Source: Acidimicrobiia bacterium
GTDB lineage: Bacteria > Acidobacteriota > Vicinamibacteria > Vicinamibacterales > UBA2999
Assembly: GCA_016871375.1 (NCBI GenBank)
Contig: VFYY01000015.1
Coordinates: forward strand, 1-41,723
Length of the DNA stretch: 41,723 bases
Direction of reading: 5' to 3'
In this document: positions 34,795 through 41,723 of the stretch, one piece after another
Layout: every line of letters starts with the position of its first letter
Position numbering within the stretch: position 1 is the stretch's first letter
Position numbers and translations under genes: made by a program
The notes under the pieces: model-generated
Databases searched by the model: none
Told to the model about the DNA's origin: nothing
The model's input: only the letters and a program-made list of their open reading frames with translations

Positions 34795-36490
34795 CCTCAA
34801 GCCGACCGACGTCGTCATCGTCGGCCTGGGGGCCGTCGGCGGCGTGGCCGCGCTGCCGCTGGCGCGCGCCGGATTGAATGTGATCGGCGTCGAGGCGGGA
34901 CGCTGGCTGACGCCGGAGGACTTCGCGCCCGACGAGCTGCGCAACAACGTGCGCGGGTGGCCGCAGTCGGTGCAGAAGGCGAACGGCGAGGTGCCGACGC
35001 ACCGCCCGAACGCGTCGGCGCCGCGCTCGCCGCGCCCCGGCATCCATCCGATGATGAACGGCGTCGGCGGCACCTCGCTCCATTACTGGGCGCAGAGCTG
35101 GCGGCTCCACCCATGGGACTTCAAGGTGGTCAGCGAGACGACGCGCCGCTACGGCGCCGCGCGCATCCCGCGCGGCTCCACCGTCGAGGACTGGCCGCTC
35201 GACCTCGCGGAGCTCGAGCCGTACTACGACATCGTCGAGCGCGAGCTCGGCGTGTCCGGCAAGGCGGGGAACATCGCCGGCAGGATCGATCCGCGCGGCA
35301 ACATCTTCGAGGGCGCGCGGGCGCGCGAGTATCCGATGCCGGCGCTGCGCGGCACCGGCTTCACGGACATGATGGGCGACGCCGCGCGGAAGCTCGGGTG
35401 GCACGCCTTTCCCGGACCGGCCGCGATCAATTCGCGCACCTACGACAATCGCACGGCCTGCGCGTATCACGGCTACTGTTCGCGCGGCGGCTGCCACATC
35501 CGCGCGAAGGGCTCGACCGCCGTGACGACGATTCCGAAGGCGCAGCAGACCGGCCGCCTGCAGGTGGTCACCGAGGCGACCGTCACGCGCATCGACGCGG
35601 ACGGGAACGGCCGCGTGACCGGCGTCACCTACGTCAAGGGCGGCGAGGAATATTTTCAGCCGGCCGCCGTGGTGCTGCTGGCCAGCTACGTGTACGAGAA
35701 CGTGCGGATGCTCCTGCTGTCGGCGTCTGCCGCGTATCCCAGGGGGCTCTCGAACAATCACGGGCAGGTCGGGCGTCATTACATGAGCCACAACCAGGGC
35801 GCGGCGGTCACGGCGCTCTTCCCGCGCAACATCAACAACTGGTACGGCCTGCCCGCGCAGGGCGTGGCCGTGGACGACTGGGCCGACGACAACTTCGATC
35901 ACGCGGGACTCGACTTCATCGGCGGCGGCAACATGTGGGTGTACTCCGACCGCCGTCCGATCGGCGCGGCGAACATGACGACCTTCGGCCGCGCGCCGCG
36001 CTGGGGCGCGGCGTGGAAGGCGTTCGTCAAGCAGAACGCCGACCGCTGGAACACGGCCTACCTGCAGAAGACCACGCTGCCGTACGAGGACAACTACCTC
36101 GATCTCGATCCCGAGATCCGCGATCCGCTCGGGTTCCCCGTGTGCCGCATCACGGCGGACCACAAGGACAACGAGCGCCGCGTGGCCGCGTTCATCCAGG
36201 ACAAGATGGTCGAGTGGTTCATGGCCGCGGGCGCCGTGACGACCGAGAAGGCGCCGGTCGGCACCATGGGCCCGACCACGCACGCCTACGGCGGCACGCG
36301 CATGGGCGACAACCCCGAGACCAACGTCGTGAACCGGTGGGGGTTCTCGCACGAAGCGCCGAACCTTGGCATTCTGGGCGCGTCGGTGATGGGCACCAGC
36401 GGGGCGCGCAATCCGACGCTCACCGCGCAGGCACTCGCCTGGCGCACGGCCGATCACCTCGCGCGGAACTGGAAGGCGGTGACGACATGA
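34784..36490 (+). CDS. GMC-family FAD oxidoreductase (gluconate/sugar dehydrogenase large subunit)
   Basis: A 568-residue flavoprotein. The FAD-binding motif is VVIVGLGAVGGVAALPLA with VEAGR at the end of the second strand; NGVGGTSLHYWAQSWR is the GMC signature and NTRNPTLTAQA-like GARNPTLTAQALAWRTAD is the C-terminal end. CAYHGYCSRGGCHIRAKGST holds three Cys that in FAD-dependent glucose dehydrogenases bind an iron-sulfur cluster; that is inferred here. It has no signal peptide of its own and would be exported with the Tat-signal subunit 3. It oxidises an alcohol or sugar hydroxyl. ATG 34784 lies inside the subunit 3 end; its stop overlaps the NHL gene start. Confidence 0.92.
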   Translation: MAIDLKPTDVVIVGLGAVGGVAALPLARAGLNVIGVEAGRWLTPEDFAPDELRNNVRGWPQSVQKANGEVPTHRPNASAPRSPRPGIHPMMNGVGGTSLHYWAQSWRLHPWDFKVVSETTRRYGAARIPRGSTVEDWPLDLAELEPYYDIVERELGVSGKAGNIAGRIDPRGNIFEGARAREYPMPALRGTGFTDMMGDAARKLGWHAFPGPAAINSRTYDNRTACAYHGYCSRGGCHIRAKGSTAVTTIPKAQQTGRLQVVTEATVTRIDADGNGRVTGVTYVKGGEEYFQPAAVVLLASYVYENVRMLLLSASAAYPRGLSNNHGQVGRHYMSHNQGAAVTALFPRNINNWYGLPAQGVAVDDWADDNFDHAGLDFIGGGNMWVYSDRRPIGAANMTTFGRAPRWGAAWKAFVKQNADRWNTAYLQKTTLPYEDNYLDLDPEIRDPLGFPVCRITADHKDNERRVAAFIQDKMVEWFMAAGAVTTEKAPVGTMGPTTHAYGGTRMGDNPETNVVNRWGFSHEAPNLGILGASVMGTSGARNPTLTAQALAWRTADHLARNWKAVTT

Positions 36491-37536
36491 AGCTGGCGTG
36501 GCTCCTTGCGGCGGTCATCCTCCTGCAGGCGGACGTGCTCGACCCCGCCCGCAACCCGTTGCCGAACCCGACGGGCACCGTCATCACGGACTGGGGCAAG
36601 CTGCCGCCCGGCCGCGTCTGGGGCTCGTCGGCCGGCGTGGACATCGGCCCCGACGGACATATCTGGACCTACGATCGCTGCGGCGCGATCGCGCTCGACG
36701 CCGGCGGCTGCGATACGTCGAAGGTGGATCCAATCCTCAAGTTCGATCGTGCAACGGGCAGGCTCCTGACGAGCTTCGGCGCCGGACTCTTCGTCGTGCC
36801 GCACGGCCTGCACGTGGACCGCGACGGCAACGTGTGGGTCACCGATTCGCAGGGCAACAAGGCCGGCACGAAGGGCCACCAGGTGATCAAGTTCAGCCCC
36901 GACGGCAAGGTGCTGATGCGCCTCGGCCACGCGGGCATGGCGGGCGGCAAGGACATGCTGACCGAGCCGTGCGACGTGATCACCGCGCCGAACGGCGACA
37001 TCTTCGTCGCCGACGGCCACAGCGGGCAGAATCCCGCCGCGCCGCCGAACACGGTGGCGCGCATCGTGAAGTTCACCAGGGACGGGAAGTACATCAAGGA
37101 GTGGGGCAGGCTCGGGTCCGGCCCGGGCGAGTTCCGCACGCCGCACGCGCTGGCGTTCGATTCGCGCGGGCGCCTGTTCGTGGCGGATCGCGGCAATCAC
37201 CGCATCCAGATTTTCGACCAGGACGGCAACCATCTCGAGACGTGGCATCAGTTCAGCCGCATCAGCGGCCTGTTCATCGATCGCAACGATGTCCTCTATG
37301 CGATCGATTCGGAATCGAACACGATGCGGCATCCGAACTGGAAGACCGGCGTCCGGATCGGCACCACGCGCGAGGACAGGGTCACCGCCTTCATTCCGGG
37401 GCACACGACCAGCGCCTATGAGGGAGCCGCGGGTGAGGGCGTGGCCGTCGATGCCGACGGCAACGTCTATGCGGCCGAGGGACCGGCGTCGCGGCCGGTC
37501 GCCGGCAGCGGCCTCACCAAGTACGTCAGGCGGTAG
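36487..37536 (+). CDS. Secreted NHL-repeat beta-propeller protein
   Basis: A 349-residue protein with a short signal peptide (MKLAWLLAAVILLQADVLDP). Repeating 'VDRDGNVWVTDSQGN', 'ITAPNGDIFVADGHSGQ', 'FDSRGRLFVADRGNHRIQI' and 'VDADGNVYAAEG' mark a six-bladed propeller of the peptidylglycine alpha-amidating lyase type. Blade residues DGH and NH(R) could bind metal. It is coupled by ATGA to the GMC gene, so it probably acts on, or binds, the oxidised product. It ends within the GGTAGG repeat (TAG 37534-37536). Confidence 0.9.
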   Translation: MKLAWLLAAVILLQADVLDPARNPLPNPTGTVITDWGKLPPGRVWGSSAGVDIGPDGHIWTYDRCGAIALDAGGCDTSKVDPILKFDRATGRLLTSFGAGLFVVPHGLHVDRDGNVWVTDSQGNKAGTKGHQVIKFSPDGKVLMRLGHAGMAGGKDMLTEPCDVITAPNGDIFVADGHSGQNPAAPPNTVARIVKFTRDGKYIKEWGRLGSGPGEFRTPHALAFDSRGRLFVADRGNHRIQIFDQDGNHLETWHQFSRISGLFIDRNDVLYAIDSESNTMRHPNWKTGVRIGTTREDRVTAFIPGHTTSAYEGAAGEGVAVDADGNVYAAEGPASRPVAGSGLTKYVRR

Positions 37537-37575
37537 GTGGTAGGCGGTAGGTGGTAGGCGGTAGGACGTAGGAGA
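37531..37575. repeat. GGTAGGCGGTAGGTG-type short tandem repeats
   Basis: GGTAGG units (CGGTAGGTGGTAGG and variants) repeat about six times between the two NHL genes. The TAG stop of the first NHL gene lies in the first unit. Similar runs, like the AACTCCC and ATCACAA elements, look like members of a dispersed family. Confidence 0.8.
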
Positions 37576-37583
37576 GACTCGCA

Positions 37584-39134
37584 ATGAGACTGATCGCTGT
37601 CGCCCTCCTCTTGCAGATCGGACTCCTCACTGCGCCGGACCCGGCGCAGATGGAGAAGGCGCCGGACCTGGGCTTTGCGCCGGCTGCAACGGCGGTCACG
37701 CTGCCCGAAGGCGTGATGATGGGCGCGCCGTCGGGCGTGGCGCTCACGCCGCAGGGACGCCTGATCGTCTTCGCGCGCGCCGACAAGCCGCTGCTCGAGT
37801 TCGACCGCGACGGCAGGTTCGTGCGCGCCTTCGGTGAGGGGCTCTACATGCGGCCGCACGGCATGCGCGTGGACGCCGAGGGCAACATCTGGACGACCGA
37901 CGTCAACGCGCACACGGTGCGGAAGATGAACCCCCGCGGCGAGGTGCTGCTGACGATCGGCCGCGACGTCGTGAACCAGCCCACCGACGTCGCGGTCGGC
38001 CCGGGCGGCGAGTTCTACGTCACGCAGGGGCACGGCCAGAGCGATCCGCGCGTCCTGAAGTTCGACCGCGCGGGCACGCTGCTCACCTCGTGGGGCGGCA
38101 AGGGGAGCGGTCCCGGCCAGTTCGACATCGCGCACTCGGTCGTCGTGGACGGCAAGGGCCTCGTCTACGTCGCGGACCGGCAGAACCGCCGCGTGCAGAT
38201 CTTCGACGGCAGCGGAAAGTACGTGCGCGAGTGGAAGTTCGCGGGGCTGCCGTGCGGCCTCTCCATTGCGCCCGACGGCCAGATGTACATGGTGAGCGGC
38301 TTCGCGGGGCAGATCCTGCGCCTCGACGCCAACGGCCGCGCGGTGGCCGCCACGGGACAGCCCGGCAAGGGGCTCGGCGAGTTCGGCGAGGCGCACTACC
38401 TGACGTTCGGCCCGCAGGGAGAGATCTTCGTCGCCGACACGGTCAACGCCGTGCTCCACAAGTTCGTGGCGCGCGCCGCGCAGGCGCCCGCCACGGCGCA
38501 GGCGCCGTCGTCCCAGCCGACACCGCCGCAGCCGACGATGTACAACGTCACCTACGTGGACGTCATGCCCGCCGCCGCGAAGCAGATGGCGACCGCCTTC
38601 ACGCAGTACCGCGAGGCCAGCCGCAAGGACAACGGCTTCGTCAGCGTGGAGCTCTTCGAGCAGGCCGGCGTGCCCGGGCGTTACGTGGTGCTCGAGACAT
38701 GGCGGGATCAGACGGCGTTCGACGCGCACAACGGCGCGGCGCACGTGCAGACGTATCGGGACGCGCTGCAGCCGATTCGCGTCAGCGGCTACGACCAGCG
38801 GCCGTACAAAGTGCTCACCGTGGGTCCCTCGAAGCCGGGCGGCAGCGTGCATGTCGTGACGCACGTGGACTTTGCCGGCGCCAACGCGACCGCGCAGGCG
38901 CCCGGGCTGCTCACCGAGGTCGCGAACCAGAGCCGCCGCGACCGCGGCAACCTGCGCTTCGACGTCCTGCAGAGCACGACGCGCCCCAATCACTTCACCG
39001 TCGTCGAGAGCTGGCAGAACCACGCCGACTTCGACGCGCACGCCGCCGCCGCGCACACCAAGGCGTATCGCGAGGCGCTGACGCCGATTACCGGCAGCCC
39101 GCTGGACGAGAACGTCTACCGGAGAGTGGAATGA
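37584..39134 (+). CDS. NHL propeller fused to two ABM (antibiotic biosynthesis monooxygenase) domains
   Basis: A 516-residue protein. Residues 1-17 are a signal segment; ~25-305 form a second NHL propeller (VDAEGNIWTTDVNAHTVRKM, VDGKGLVYVADRQNRRVQIF); a Pro/Ala linker (APATAQAPSSQPTPPQ) follows. Residues ~318-405 and ~416-512 are two ABM dimeric ferredoxin-like domains: YREASRKDNGFVSVELFEQA with VLETWRDQTAFDAHNGAAH, and QSRRDRGNLRFDVLQSTTRP with VVESWQNHADFDAHAAAAH. ABM domains usually oxidise polyphenols or quinols and normally form homodimers, so the tandem pair may fold as an internal dimer. I know of no characterised protein of this architecture. Its stop overlaps the cupin start. Confidence 0.9.
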   Translation: MRLIAVALLLQIGLLTAPDPAQMEKAPDLGFAPAATAVTLPEGVMMGAPSGVALTPQGRLIVFARADKPLLEFDRDGRFVRAFGEGLYMRPHGMRVDAEGNIWTTDVNAHTVRKMNPRGEVLLTIGRDVVNQPTDVAVGPGGEFYVTQGHGQSDPRVLKFDRAGTLLTSWGGKGSGPGQFDIAHSVVVDGKGLVYVADRQNRRVQIFDGSGKYVREWKFAGLPCGLSIAPDGQMYMVSGFAGQILRLDANGRAVAATGQPGKGLGEFGEAHYLTFGPQGEIFVADTVNAVLHKFVARAAQAPATAQAPSSQPTPPQPTMYNVTYVDVMPAAAKQMATAFTQYREASRKDNGFVSVELFEQAGVPGRYVVLETWRDQTAFDAHNGAAHVQTYRDALQPIRVSGYDQRPYKVLTVGPSKPGGSVHVVTHVDFAGANATAQAPGLLTEVANQSRRDRGNLRFDVLQSTTRPNHFTVVESWQNHADFDAHAAAAHTKAYREALTPITGSPLDENVYRRVE

Positions 39135-40078
39135 AGAGGCTGATCGTCTTCGTGACGCTCGCTGCGCTCGCCGTGTGGGGGTCAGACCCCCTGACACGGA
39201 TCGACTCATGGGGTCTGACCCCCTTGGTCGCGGCGCAGCAGACCGCCGTCTGGGCGCCGAAGCCGGAGCGGCTTCCCGCCTACACGCCGCCGCAGCGCCC
39301 GCACATCACGCTGTCCGAGCTGAAGGCGAAGCACAAGGGCCGGCAGGACTGGCGTGAGCTGCTCGTCCACGACGGCTACCTGCAGGCGGAGTACATCTCG
39401 TCGGCCCCCGGCGCGGTTGTGTCGCGCCGCTTCCATCCGGACACGCGCACGTGGTGGGTCGTGGTCGAGGGCGAGATGCGCGTCGAGATCGAGGGGCAGG
39501 AGCCGTTCACGGCGACGCAGGGCTCGCTCGTCCAGGTGCCGAAGCAGACGCTCTACTCGATGACGACGACGGGCACGCAGCCGAGCCTGCGCTTCCACGT
39601 GAACGTCGCGGACGCGAAGACCGCGTTCCTGCGCGACGGCCAGCCGCAGCCGGCCGCCTCGCCGGGCGTGAACTGGCTGCCGCTGCTCCTCAACCGCACG
39701 CCCGCGCGATACGAGGACGGCAACCGGCCGCACATCAACCTGCCGGAAGCGGCGAAGGCGCCCAAGTACACCGGCGGCCAGTTCGTGCGCGACACGCGCG
39801 TGAACTCGGCCATCATCTACGGCTACGAGAAGGACCTGCCGCCGCTCGATCCGAAGGACAGGGGGCACTATCACCCTGACAGCCCGGAGTTCTGGCTCGT
39901 GCTGACCGGGCAGATCCGCTACGCGCTGGAGAACCAGGACGTCTTCATCGCCGACGCCGGCGACGTCGCCTACGTGCCCGCGTCCACGTGGCACCTCGCG
40001 CGGTTCTACGGTCCCGGCCCGTCGGCCCGCCTGGCCATCGTGCGCTTCATCGGCAACACGGCCGTCGTCGAGCGATGA
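39131..40078 (+). CDS. Secreted bicupin (repeat inserted in its signal peptide)
   Basis: A 315-residue protein with two cupin halves: RRFHPDTRTWWVVVEGEMRV with QVPKQTLYSMTTTGT (about 97-160), and GHYHPDSPEFWLVLTGQIRY with YVPASTWHLARFYG (about 252-305). GHYHPDSPEFW has the HxH...E metal-binding motif and a late His; the first half has lost part of it. The N-terminal region MKRLIVFVTLAALAVW is interrupted by GSDPLTRIDSWGLTPL, encoded by two GGGGTCTGACCCC palindromes, before VAAQQTAVWAPK; removing it restores a normal signal peptide. It is coupled on both sides by ATGA overlaps. Confidence 0.85.
   Translation: MKRLIVFVTLAALAVWGSDPLTRIDSWGLTPLVAAQQTAVWAPKPERLPAYTPPQRPHITLSELKAKHKGRQDWRELLVHDGYLQAEYISSAPGAVVSRRFHPDTRTWWVVVEGEMRVEIEGQEPFTATQGSLVQVPKQTLYSMTTTGTQPSLRFHVNVADAKTAFLRDGQPQPAASPGVNWLPLLLNRTPARYEDGNRPHINLPEAAKAPKYTGGQFVRDTRVNSAIIYGYEKDLPPLDPKDRGHYHPDSPEFWLVLTGQIRYALENQDVFIADAGDVAYVPASTWHLARFYGPGPSARLAIVRFIGNTAVVER
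39177..39223. repeat. Two GGGGTCAGACCCC palindromes inserted in a signal peptide
   Basis: GGGGGTCAGACCCCC at 39177-39191 and GGGGTCTGACCCCC at 39210-39223 form a pair. Each is a palindrome and they are inverted relative to each other, so the whole 47-bp unit folds into a strong hairpin. GGGGTCTGACCCC-type repeats occur widely in soil bacterial genomes, as I recall. Confidence 0.9.
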
Positions 40079-41529
40079 CCGAGTTCACGCGCCGCCTTCT
40101 CTTGCAGGGCGCCGCAGGCGTCATCACCGCTGCGGCATTGCCGCCGCGGACGGCTGCAGCGGTTCAACAAGGCGGCCGGGACGTCACCGGCCGCCTGGCG
40201 CGCTACATGGTCGAGGCGCGCACGCGCGCGCTGCCCCCCGACGTCCTGCGCGAAGCGAAGCATCGCGTGCTGGACACGATTGCCGCGATGATTTCCGGCG
40301 CGCACCTCAGGCCCGGCGAAGTGGCGATCGACTTCGTCCGCGGGCAGGGCGGCGTCGCCGAAGCCTCGGTTCTGACGACGAACGTCCGCACGACCGCGAT
40401 CAACGCGGCGCTGGCGAACGGCATGCTCGGCCACGCCGACGAGACCGACGACTTCGAGCCGGTGACGAAGGCGCACCCCGGCTGCGCCGTCGTGCCGGCC
40501 GCCCTCGCGCTGGCGGAGCGCGACGGCCGGTCGGGCATGGAGTTCCTGCGCGCGGTGACGCTCGGCTACGACGCGTGCTGCCGCTTCCTGATGGCGCTCG
40601 GTCCCGACCACGTGCGCGCGACCCACCGCAGCGCCGAGGGCACGAGCGCCACGTTCGGCGCCACGGCGGCCGCGGCCGCGATGGCGCGGTTCGACGAGCG
40701 GCGGATGCGCTACGCCCTGTCCTACGGCGCGCAGCAGGTCTCGGGCCTCTGGAGCTGGACGCGCGACACCGACCACATCGAGAAGGCGTTCGACTTCGGC
40801 GGCATGGGCGCGCGCAACGGCGTGGCCGCGGCGGTGATGGTGCAGGCCGGCTTCACCGGCGTGGACGCGGTGCTCGACGGCGAGCACAACATGATCGACG
40901 CGCTCTCCACCGAGCCGAAGCCCGAGGAGATGGTTGCCGGCCTCGGCACGCGGTTCTACGTCACGGAGACCGCCATCAAGACCTACTCCGTCGGCTACCC
41001 GATCCAGGCGCCGGTGGACGCGCTGCTCACGCTGCGGCGCCAGCACAACCTCACCCCCGACAACGTCGAGCGCGTCGTCGCGCGCCTGCCCGAGGACGGC
41101 GCGCTCATCGTGAACAACCGCGCGATGCCCGACGTGAACCTGCAGTACGTGCTGGCGGTGGCGCTGGCCGACGGCGGCGTGTCGTTCGAGGCCAGCCACT
41201 CGCACGAGCGGATGGAGCAGCCGCCGATCCGGGCCCTGCGCCAGCGCATCGAGCTGGTCCCGGACAAGAGCCTGATGGATCCGGCCGCGCCGCGCAGCGG
41301 CTTCGTCGAGGTCACGCTGCGCGACGGACGGACGGTGAGCCACTTCGTCCGGCACGCGTCGGGGACGAAGGAGAACCCGCTCGACACCGCGGGTGTCAGC
41401 GCCAAGGCGCGCAATCTGATGCTGCCCGTCCTTGGCGCGCAGCGCGCCGACGCGGTCATCCAGCGCGTCAACGCGCTCGATCAGCTCGACGACATGCGCG
41501 CGCTGATGCCGCTGCTCACGGCTGTGTGA
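40075..41529 (+). CDS. Tat-signal MmgE/PrpD-family (2-methylcitrate dehydratase-like) protein
   Basis: A 484-residue protein. The N-terminus (FTRRLLLQGAAGVITAAALP) is a twin-arginine signal. The rest has the MmgE/PrpD order: KHRVLDTIAAMISGAHLRPG, ALANGMLGHADETDDFE, HPGCAVVPAALALAER, EGTSATFGATAAAAAMARFD, then KAFDFGGMGARNGVAAAVMV and TAIKTYSVGYPIQAPVDALL. The family includes 2-methylcitrate dehydratase, cis-aconitate decarboxylase and sugar-acid dehydratases. A periplasmic member is unusual and suggests dehydration of an extracellular or periplasmic acid. Coupled to the bicupin gene and to the next PAS gene (GTGA). Confidence 0.9.
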   Translation: MTEFTRRLLLQGAAGVITAAALPPRTAAAVQQGGRDVTGRLARYMVEARTRALPPDVLREAKHRVLDTIAAMISGAHLRPGEVAIDFVRGQGGVAEASVLTTNVRTTAINAALANGMLGHADETDDFEPVTKAHPGCAVVPAALALAERDGRSGMEFLRAVTLGYDACCRFLMALGPDHVRATHRSAEGTSATFGATAAAAAMARFDERRMRYALSYGAQQVSGLWSWTRDTDHIEKAFDFGGMGARNGVAAAVMVQAGFTGVDAVLDGEHNMIDALSTEPKPEEMVAGLGTRFYVTETAIKTYSVGYPIQAPVDALLTLRRQHNLTPDNVERVVARLPEDGALIVNNRAMPDVNLQYVLAVALADGGVSFEASHSHERMEQPPIRALRQRIELVPDKSLMDPAAPRSGFVEVTLRDGRTVSHFVRHASGTKENPLDTAGVSAKARNLMLPVLGAQRADAVIQRVNALDQLDDMRALMPLLTAV

Positions 41530-41723
41530 CCACCGATCTGTTCGAATCCGCCGGCGCGGGCATCTGCGTGGTCGATGCGGACGGCCGCGTCGAGTCCGCC
41601 AACGCGAGCCTGTGCCGGATGCTTGCCTGTCCGCCCGGGACCATCGACCAGCGTCCGCTCCTCGACGTCGTGCGCGCCGACGCGCACGCCGCCGCCGAGG
41701 CGCTCGTCATGCGCTCGCGCGCG
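41526..41723 (+). CDS. PAS-domain sensor protein (3' truncated by window edge)
   Basis: GTG 41526 overlaps the previous stop (GTGA). The 66 residues seen, LFESAGAGICVVDADGRVES, ANASLCRMLACPPGTIDQRP then LLDVVRADAHAAAEA, are the first part of a PAS domain (residues 4-50). Its effector domain, likely a histidine kinase or GGDEF, is beyond the window. Being translationally coupled to the catabolic genes suggests it may sense or regulate that pathway. Confidence 0.8.
   Translation, partial: MTTDLFESAGAGICVVDADGRVESANASLCRMLACPPGTIDQRPLLDVVRADAHAAAEALVMRSRA

Noticed and set aside
41540-41551. GTTCGAATCC resembling a tRNA T-loop
   Set aside because: It lies inside the PAS coding frame and no acceptor, D or anticodon arms can be built around it. 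No tRNA or rRNA was found in the window.
1-41723. Phage, conjugative or restriction/defence island
   Set aside because: No integrase, terminase, relaxase, methyltransferase or known defence nucleases are present apart from toxin-antitoxin pairs; the accessory parts are short cassette-like stretches.

Overview
The window is GC-rich chromosomal DNA with short intergenic gaps and many start/stop overlaps (ATGA, GTGA). It encodes many exported enzymes of unknown substrate, including several Tat-signal enzymes, metallo-beta-lactamase-fold hydrolases, DinB proteins, DUF6152, NHL propellers, a GMC oxidoreductase with its subunit-3 partner, and three members of a secreted 'PDGxPDxxGxW' family. This mix suggests a soil acidobacterium of the Vicinamibacteria type. 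That assignment is inference from gene content; no marker gene or rRNA is present.

Layout. 1-1987: a cassette-like accessory stretch with the end of a glycosidase-like gene, two good attC-like sites, a doubly broken membrane-protein gene and a MazEF-type pair. 1988-4529: DUF3052 protein, a start-less conserved gene, a CPBP protease and a secreted protein. 4670-9910: diguanylate cyclase, DUF4345/cupin/glyoxalase operon, a defective trypsin-like protease and two DoxX proteins. 9951-15601: exported dehydrogenase, dienelactone hydrolase, two MBL hydrolases, DUF4159 and MOSC proteins. 15605-18897: EamA and LysE transporters, cytochrome c, ICMT-like methyltransferase and arylamine N-acetyltransferase in one direction. 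18989-20507: a second cassette-like stretch with two decaying toxin-antitoxin pairs around an attC-like site. 20497-23154: NCS1 permease and dihydropyrimidine dehydrogenase-like protein, probably pyrimidine or hydantoin uptake and reduction. 23191-31613: a long forward run of small secreted and soluble enzymes. 31590-32442: a patchwork of small genes and an internal fragment of an AlkD-type DNA glycosylase. 32550-41723: a tightly coupled forward gene run (DinB, GMC dehydrogenase with subunit 3, two NHL proteins, one fused to two ABM domains, bicupin, MmgE/PrpD, PAS protein) that looks like a periplasmic catabolic pathway.

Two themes run through the window. First, it is littered with different short dispersed repeats: 116-bp inverted elements, GCATGC-centred palindromes, GGGGTCAGACCCC palindromes, and 9-bp and 24-bp in-frame repeats. 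Several supply the stop codon of a neighbouring gene, fill convergent gene junctions, or sit in frame inside coding regions. Second, many operon-leading genes have a TATAAT-like box only 6-9 nt before the start codon, which suggests leaderless mRNAs.

The most unusual region-level signal is the pair of integron-like cassette stretches (attC-type folded sites, toxin-antitoxin cargo, small pseudogenes) with no integrase in the window. Nearly all frameshifts and nonsense lesions seen lie in these stretches, in the AlkD patchwork, or just beside them (2599).
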